A stretch of DNA of 64,000 bases, taken from contig NZ_HE997181.1 in the NCBI RefSeq assembly GCF_000312425.1, positions 5,607,400-5,671,399 of the forward strand, given 5' to 3'. Shown in pieces: positions 60,112 through 64,000 of this stretch; position 1 is the first letter of the stretch, and each line of letters begins with the position of its first letter. Origin of the DNA: Reyranella massiliensis 521. GTDB taxonomy: Bacteria > Pseudomonadota > Alphaproteobacteria > Reyranellales > Reyranellaceae. The notes below the pieces were generated by a model. The model had not been told where the DNA came from and ran no database searches. It saw only the letters and a program-made list of their open reading frames with translations. The translations under genes were made by a program, and so were the position numbers.

Positions 60112-61116
60112 CTATCTCATCTCGAACGGATAGATCACTTTCCAGTCGTTCTTCATGTCGACGACGGTCCACTTGCGCCGGACGGCCTCGTTCCAGGCCG
60201 TGTCGAGCCGGCCGACCGGCGACTGGCGGTCGTAGGCATATTCGCGCATGGCATCGGTATGGTGCACCAGGCCCATGAAGCGGGCGCCCGAACCCGCGGC
60301 CGTCCATTCCAGCATCTGCTGGTCGCCGTCGGAGTTGCCGAACGCCAGGACCGGCCGGCGGCCGATATACTGGTTGATGCCCTCCGCCTTGCCGGGACCG
60401 TCGTCGATGAACTGTACCTTGGGTTCCTTGAGGAGCACGGGTCTGTTGGCGCGCAGTTCATAGCGCGTGACGCCCGAGGACCCCACGACCTGCTCCGGCG
60501 GGATGCCATAGACCCGTTCCGTCCAGGGCCGCATGAACTCGATGCCGCCGCCCGAGACGATGTAGGTCTTGAACTGGTTGGCGCGCAGCAGGGCCAACAG
60601 CTCAAGCATCGGCTGGTAGACGAGATCGGTATAGGGCCGCTTGAAGCGCGGATGGCGGGCGGTGGCCAGCCAGTCGAGCACAGCCTGGCGAAACTCCTCG
60701 GTCGTCAGGCCGGCATGTGTCGCCGCCATGATCTCGAGCAGGCCCTTCTCGCCCATTGTCGCCAGCGCATCGCGGTCGTTCGTCAGCACTGCCTTGAACG
60801 GTTCCTGCGTTCGCCATTGTGGATTGCGGCCGGCCAGGGCACGCACGCGGTCCATTGCGAACATCACCTGGACATACATCGGCTGCTCGGTCCACAGCGT
60901 GCCGTCATTGTCGAATGTGGCGATACGTTCGGGGACAGGGATCCAGTCGCGGCTGCCGCCTGTCGTGGTGCGCCGGAGGAAGTCCAGGATCGACTGCTTC
61001 GCGGGTCCGTCGTTCCACGAGGGCAGGGCATCGGCCTGGGCCCGGGCCGGAGAGATGAGAGCCGGGAGGCCGATGCCGGCCACCGTACCGGCGAGGAAAA
61101 GGCGGCGTTTCATCAT
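60112..61116 (-). CDS. HAD superfamily hydrolase, exported
   Basis: 334 residues. Signal-like start (KRRLFLAGTVAGIGLPAL, ending ARAQ) with KRR twin-basic, probably exported. HAD motifs: I FDNDGTLW (about 68-75), II SGGGIEFM, IV FGNSDGDQQML. Acts as a phosphatase; substrate unknown. It converges with the LysR gene with one base between stops. Two successive ATGs are possible starts (61116, 61113). Confidence 0.87.
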   Translation of the reverse strand: MMKRRLFLAGTVAGIGLPALISPARAQADALPSWNDGPAKQSILDFLRRTTTGGSRDWIPVPERIATFDNDGTLWTEQPMYVQVMFAMDRVRALAGRNPQWRTQEPFKAVLTNDRDALATMGEKGLLEIMAATHAGLTTEEFRQAVLDWLATARHPRFKRPYTDLVYQPMLELLALLRANQFKTYIVSGGGIEFMRPWTERVYGIPPEQVVGSSGVTRYELRANRPVLLKEPKVQFIDDGPGKAEGINQYIGRRPVLAFGNSDGDQQMLEWTAAGSGARFMGLVHHTDAMREYAYDRQSPVGRLDTAWNEAVRRKWTVVDMKNDWKVIYPFEMR

Positions 61117-61179
61117 CCGATCCTAGCCCAACCGGCCGCCCGTGCTAGGGTGGTCTTTCATCCCGCAATGGAGACGAGA

Positions 61180-62262
61180 ATGGCCACGAGCACCAAGCTT
61201 CGCACGACCGAGGGGCGCGGTCGCCTGTTCGACAGCGTTTTGGATACGATCGGCGATACACCCTGCATCCGGATCAACAATCTCGGACCCAAAGGCGTGC
61301 GGATCTACGTCAAGGCCGAGGCCTACAACCCGGCCGCCTCGGTGAAGGACAGGCTGGCCGTCAACATCATCGAAGCGGCAGAGCGTAACGGCACGCTGAA
61401 GCCCGGCCAGACGGTGGTCGAGGCGACCAGCGGCAATACCGGCATCGGGCTGGCCATGGTCTGCGCGCAGAAGGGCTATCCGCTGGTCGTCACCATGGCG
61501 GAAAGCTTCTCGATCGAGCGCCGCAAGCTGATGCGCATGCTGGGTGCCAAGGTCGTCCTGACGCCGCGCGCGCAGAAGGGCTTCGGCATGTACCAGAAGG
61601 CGGTTGAGCTGGCGAAGGCGAACGGCTGGTTCCTGGCGCGCCAGTTCGAGACGGCGGCCAATGCCGAGATCCACGAATCGACGACGGCGCGCGAAATCCT
61701 GGCCGACTTCAAGGGCGAGCGCCTGGACTATTTCGTGAGCGGCTACGGCACGGGCGGCACTGTCACCGGCGTGGCGCGCGTGCTGCGCAAGGAGCGGCCC
61801 GAAACCAAGATCATCCTCGCCGAGCCGGCCAATGCGCAGCTCATCGGCAGCGGCAAGGCGCAAGAGCGCACCGCCGACGGCGCGCCGGCCGTCAGCCACC
61901 CCGCCTTCGAGCCGCACCTGATCCAGGGCTGGACGCCGGACTTCATTCCGTTGGTGCTGCAGGAGGCGATCGACAAGAAGTACTACGACGAGCGGCTGCC
62001 GATTGCCGGCCCCGAGGGCGTGAAGTGGGCGAAGGCGCTGGCGCAGAAGGAAGGCATCTTCACCGGCATCTCCGGCGGTTCGACCTTCGCCGTCGCTATG
62101 CAGATCGCTGAGAAGGCGCCGCAGGGCTCGGTCGTGCTCTGCGTGCTGCCCGATACCGGCGAGCGCTATCTCTCGACGCCGCTCTTCGAGGGCATCGTCG
62201 ACGGCATGGACGAGGAGGAGACGAAGATCTCCAAGTCCACGCCCGGCTATCAGATGGACTGA
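61180..62262 (+). CDS. cysK: cysteine synthase family protein
   Basis: 360 residues. PLP Lys in NPAASVKDRLA (about 47), cofactor and substrate loop TSGNTGIGLAM, GYGTGGTVTG (phosphate loop) and GISGGSTF. O-acetylserine sulfhydrylase fold. It is about 40 residues longer than usual CysK, with an acidic carboxy tail (GMDEEETKISK). GGAG precedes ATG 61180. Assignment as CysK is likely; a cystathionine synthase-like variant cannot be excluded. Confidence 0.9.
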   Translation: MATSTKLRTTEGRGRLFDSVLDTIGDTPCIRINNLGPKGVRIYVKAEAYNPAASVKDRLAVNIIEAAERNGTLKPGQTVVEATSGNTGIGLAMVCAQKGYPLVVTMAESFSIERRKLMRMLGAKVVLTPRAQKGFGMYQKAVELAKANGWFLARQFETAANAEIHESTTAREILADFKGERLDYFVSGYGTGGTVTGVARVLRKERPETKIILAEPANAQLIGSGKAQERTADGAPAVSHPAFEPHLIQGWTPDFIPLVLQEAIDKKYYDERLPIAGPEGVKWAKALAQKEGIFTGISGGSTFAVAMQIAEKAPQGSVVLCVLPDTGERYLSTPLFEGIVDGMDEEETKISKSTPGYQMD

Positions 62263-62280
62263 CGAACGCAGGCTTGAGGC

Positions 62281-63363
62281 TCAGCGATGCGGCTGGTGAC
62301 GATAATGGTCGGCCAGCGCATCGCGGCCGAAGTCCGCCGTCAGGTCGCGCCACACGGCATGGATATGGTTGGCGCCGTTCTGCGTATTGTCGTGTTCGAT
62401 CACGGTGACCGGGCCATGAACTCGGAAGTAATGCGCCTCGCCAGGCGTGAGTGAGCCTGCCCAGGCGAAGCGGAATGCCGTAATTCCCTGTTCCAGGGCG
62501 CGTCGCTTCTGTGCTGCCACCAGATCGGGCGCCAGGGCGCCGAGAAAGCGATCCATCAACGCTTCGACGAGATTGCGCTGCGCGCCGTCGAGGTCGGCCA
62601 ACAGCAGACCACGCGGGTCGCCCAAATCCCGCTCGCGCTGCGGGCTCGCCACGATCTCGCCGAAGGAACGATTGGCGATGAGGGCCGCTTGACGCTGCTG
62701 GTCGGTGAGGCCAGCCATGATCTGGCGCGCCAGATCTTCCGACGTGCCCAGCAAACGAAAACCGCGATTGGGCCCGTCGCGCACCGTTGCCGGATGGGCG
62801 CCGACGAAGAACGGCGTCACCGAAATACGACCTGCGACGGGCAGAGCCACGTTCAACGAAAGATGATGGCCCTCGAAACGCCAGCCCCAGGGAAAGCGGC
62901 CAGGCGTGCCGAAGATCGAAACATAGTAGCGGCCGGGATCGCGGAAGCTGCCCTGTTGCTCCCGCAGCACGCCTTCGAGCAGGCGCACGCCGTCGAGCAG
63001 TTCCAGTCCGCGCGGATTCAACACCGACGCAAAGAGCGTGTGGGCGGCTTCGGCCTGATTGGGGCGCATCTCGCCCAGGCTCAACCCCGGGCGGGTGCGC
63101 GGGATGTAGTGCCAGTCCAGACGGTTGTCCGACTCGAAGGCGATCAACACCTTCTGGCGCTGGCCATCGTCGAGGCTTGTGAGAAACTGGGTCGCCGCTT
63201 CGGCAATGCGCTGTGCGGCGTCCACGGTCTGGGCGCTGGCAGCGCCGAAGGGCAACAGGCTCGCTGCCGCCAGTACGGCCCGCCGTGTCGGCGGACCATG
63301 CCCACCATGATGATGGTGGTGGTGATGTTCCTCGTCGTGCGGATGCCAGCCGTCGTGCGGCAT
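62281..63363 (-). CDS. DUF3500 domain protein with histidine-rich amino terminus
   Basis: 360 residues. A run of about eight His residues (residues 12-19, within a WHPHDEE..HHHGGHG stretch) precedes a twin-arginine region TRRAVLAAASLLPFGAASA. The rest (about 45-350) matches the DUF3500 layout, including the repeated FEGHHLSLN and DRFLGALAPDL. Function unknown; a metal-binding leader is plausible. It lies 10 bases from the redoxin gene on the same strand. Confidence 0.82.
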   Translation of the reverse strand: MPHDGWHPHDEEHHHHHHHGGHGPPTRRAVLAAASLLPFGAASAQTVDAAQRIAEAATQFLTSLDDGQRQKVLIAFESDNRLDWHYIPRTRPGLSLGEMRPNQAEAAHTLFASVLNPRGLELLDGVRLLEGVLREQQGSFRDPGRYYVSIFGTPGRFPWGWRFEGHHLSLNVALPVAGRISVTPFFVGAHPATVRDGPNRGFRLLGTSEDLARQIMAGLTDQQRQAALIANRSFGEIVASPQRERDLGDPRGLLLADLDGAQRNLVEALMDRFLGALAPDLVAAQKRRALEQGITAFRFAWAGSLTPGEAHYFRVHGPVTVIEHDNTQNGANHIHAVWRDLTADFGRDALADHYRHQPHR

Positions 63364-63373
63364 GGCGGGTCCG

Positions 63374-64000
63374 TCAGGTCGAGGTCTTGGGATACTTCAG
63401 CGTGCAGCCATACGGCCGTGTCGAGGAATCGGTGACCGGCTTGCCGGCCAGCACTTCGTCCATGCCGATGCGCACATACTGCTTGGCCTTGGGGATGTCG
63501 GCGACATCGGCCGACGGGATCGAGTCGATGCCGCCCTTGTAGACCAGCACGCCATTGGCATTGATGATGTACATGTGCGGCGTCACGGTGGCGCCGTAAG
63601 CGCGGGCGACCTGGCTCTTGGGATCGAGCAGCACGGCGGCCGGAGCGGCATCGCGGCTCTTGGTGAGATCGTTGGCCTGCTGGGCGGTGACGTAGCCCTG
63701 CTCGCCGGTCGCCGACGAAGCGACGGTCAGCCACACCACGCCCTTGCCTGCGGCCTCGCGCTGTTGCGTCTGCATGTTCTTGGCGTTGTAGTGCTTACGC
63801 ACATAGGGGCAGTCGTGGTTCGTCGTTTCGAGGACGACGACCTTGCCCTTCAGGTCGGCGAGCGACCAGGTCTTGCCGTTGCTGTCGACCGCCGTGAAAG
63901 CCGGCGCGGGCTTGCCGACATCGGGGCCGGTCGCCGCAAAGGCAGTGGCGGGAAGGAGGGCGGCGGCAGCAGTGCCCAGCATCAACGAACGACGGGGAAC
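63374..64000 (-). CDS. thioredoxin-like redoxin, 5' end cut by window edge
   Basis: The frame is open to the window end, so the start is missing. The visible amino terminus is PRRSLMLGTAAAALLPATAFA, a Tat-like signal. AhpC-TSA/redoxin fold with APAFTAVDSNGKTWSLADLKGKVVVLETTNHDCPYVRKHY: one peroxidatic-like Cys before Pro and no second Cys of a CxxC. The group is often found beside DUF3500 or metallo proteins. Probably periplasmic thiol protein; mechanism unknown. Confidence 0.85.
   Translation of the reverse strand, partial: VPRRSLMLGTAAAALLPATAFAATGPDVGKPAPAFTAVDSNGKTWSLADLKGKVVVLETTNHDCPYVRKHYNAKNMQTQQREAAGKGVVWLTVASSATGEQGYVTAQQANDLTKSRDAAPAAVLLDPKSQVARAYGATVTPHMYIINANGVLVYKGGIDSIPSADVADIPKAKQYVRIGMDEVLAGKPVTDSSTRPYGCTLKYPKTST

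Noticed and set aside
1..64000. Mobile elements, defence systems, tRNA genes or prophage
   Set aside because: No transposase, integrase, terminal repeat, tRNA arm pattern or defence gene was seen on either strand.

Overview
The window looks like ordinary chromosome from a free-living, high-GC alphaproteobacterium. Evidence: a SAM-II riboswitch ahead of metZ, a Bug-family solute receptor, CaiB-type CoA transferase, an ornithine decarboxylase/homospermidine synthase pair, and a serine-palmitoyltransferase cluster of the Caulobacter type. A Reyranella-like member of the Rhodospirillales/Hyphomicrobiales is my guess, but genus cannot be fixed from the sequence. Coding density is high, start/stop overlaps (ATGA, GTGA) are common, and I see no tRNA, rRNA, insertion sequence, prophage, CRISPR array or obvious island.

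Region by region: 1-2795 is a periplasmic copper-handling module (truncated multicopper oxidase, cupredoxin, CusF-like protein, small Cys protein, cytochrome c). 2873-5046 is an nfeD/slipin pair. 5077-13371 carries scattered metabolic genes: Bug receptor, CoA transferase, alpha/beta hydrolase, an OpgC acyltransferase coupled to an SGNH hydrolase, a cyclase, a LysE exporter, a CMD protein and a class II aldolase. 13470-15590 has a VWA protein, a glycine-rich RRM protein with a clean terminator, and a NIPSNAP protein. 15608-20427 has a ThDP enzyme, SAM-II riboswitch plus terminator plus metZ, tenA, a MarR regulator and a thioesterase. 20563-26889 has a CDF transporter, apaG, folE, argE, and the opposing argD-argF-hslO operon.

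The most interesting part is 27085-37892. A tightly packed run (fatty acyl-AMP/ACP ligase, NAD-dependent reductase, acyl carrier protein, serine palmitoyltransferase, metallophosphoesterase, GNAT-like N-acyltransferase, MFS transporter) has every component expected of a bacterial ceramide pathway plus two extra genes. It is followed by a structured leader of about 440 bases with a well-initiated 45-codon upstream ORF, ornithine decarboxylase, a hairpin, homospermidine synthase and a strong terminator: a self-contained polyamine unit whose leader resembles the alphaproteobacterial speF element.

38511-48239 holds a large MscS-type channel, patatin, methyltransferase, secreted proteins, a TonB-like protein, a NhaD-type antiporter and an SDR. 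47544-52556 is a glycerophosphodiesterase and a complete ugpBAEC glycerol-3-phosphate transporter with a candidate PHO box. 52556-55753 has an FAH-family hydrolase, carbonic anhydrase, a membrane protein and an EEP-family phosphatase. 55757-60110 is a sulfatase/formylglycine-generating enzyme unit beside a divergent LysR regulator. The window ends with a HAD phosphatase, a cysteine synthase, a His-rich DUF3500 protein and a truncated redoxin. The ceramide, Ugp and UgpQ genes together suggest active lipid and phosphate adaptation, but joint regulation is inference.
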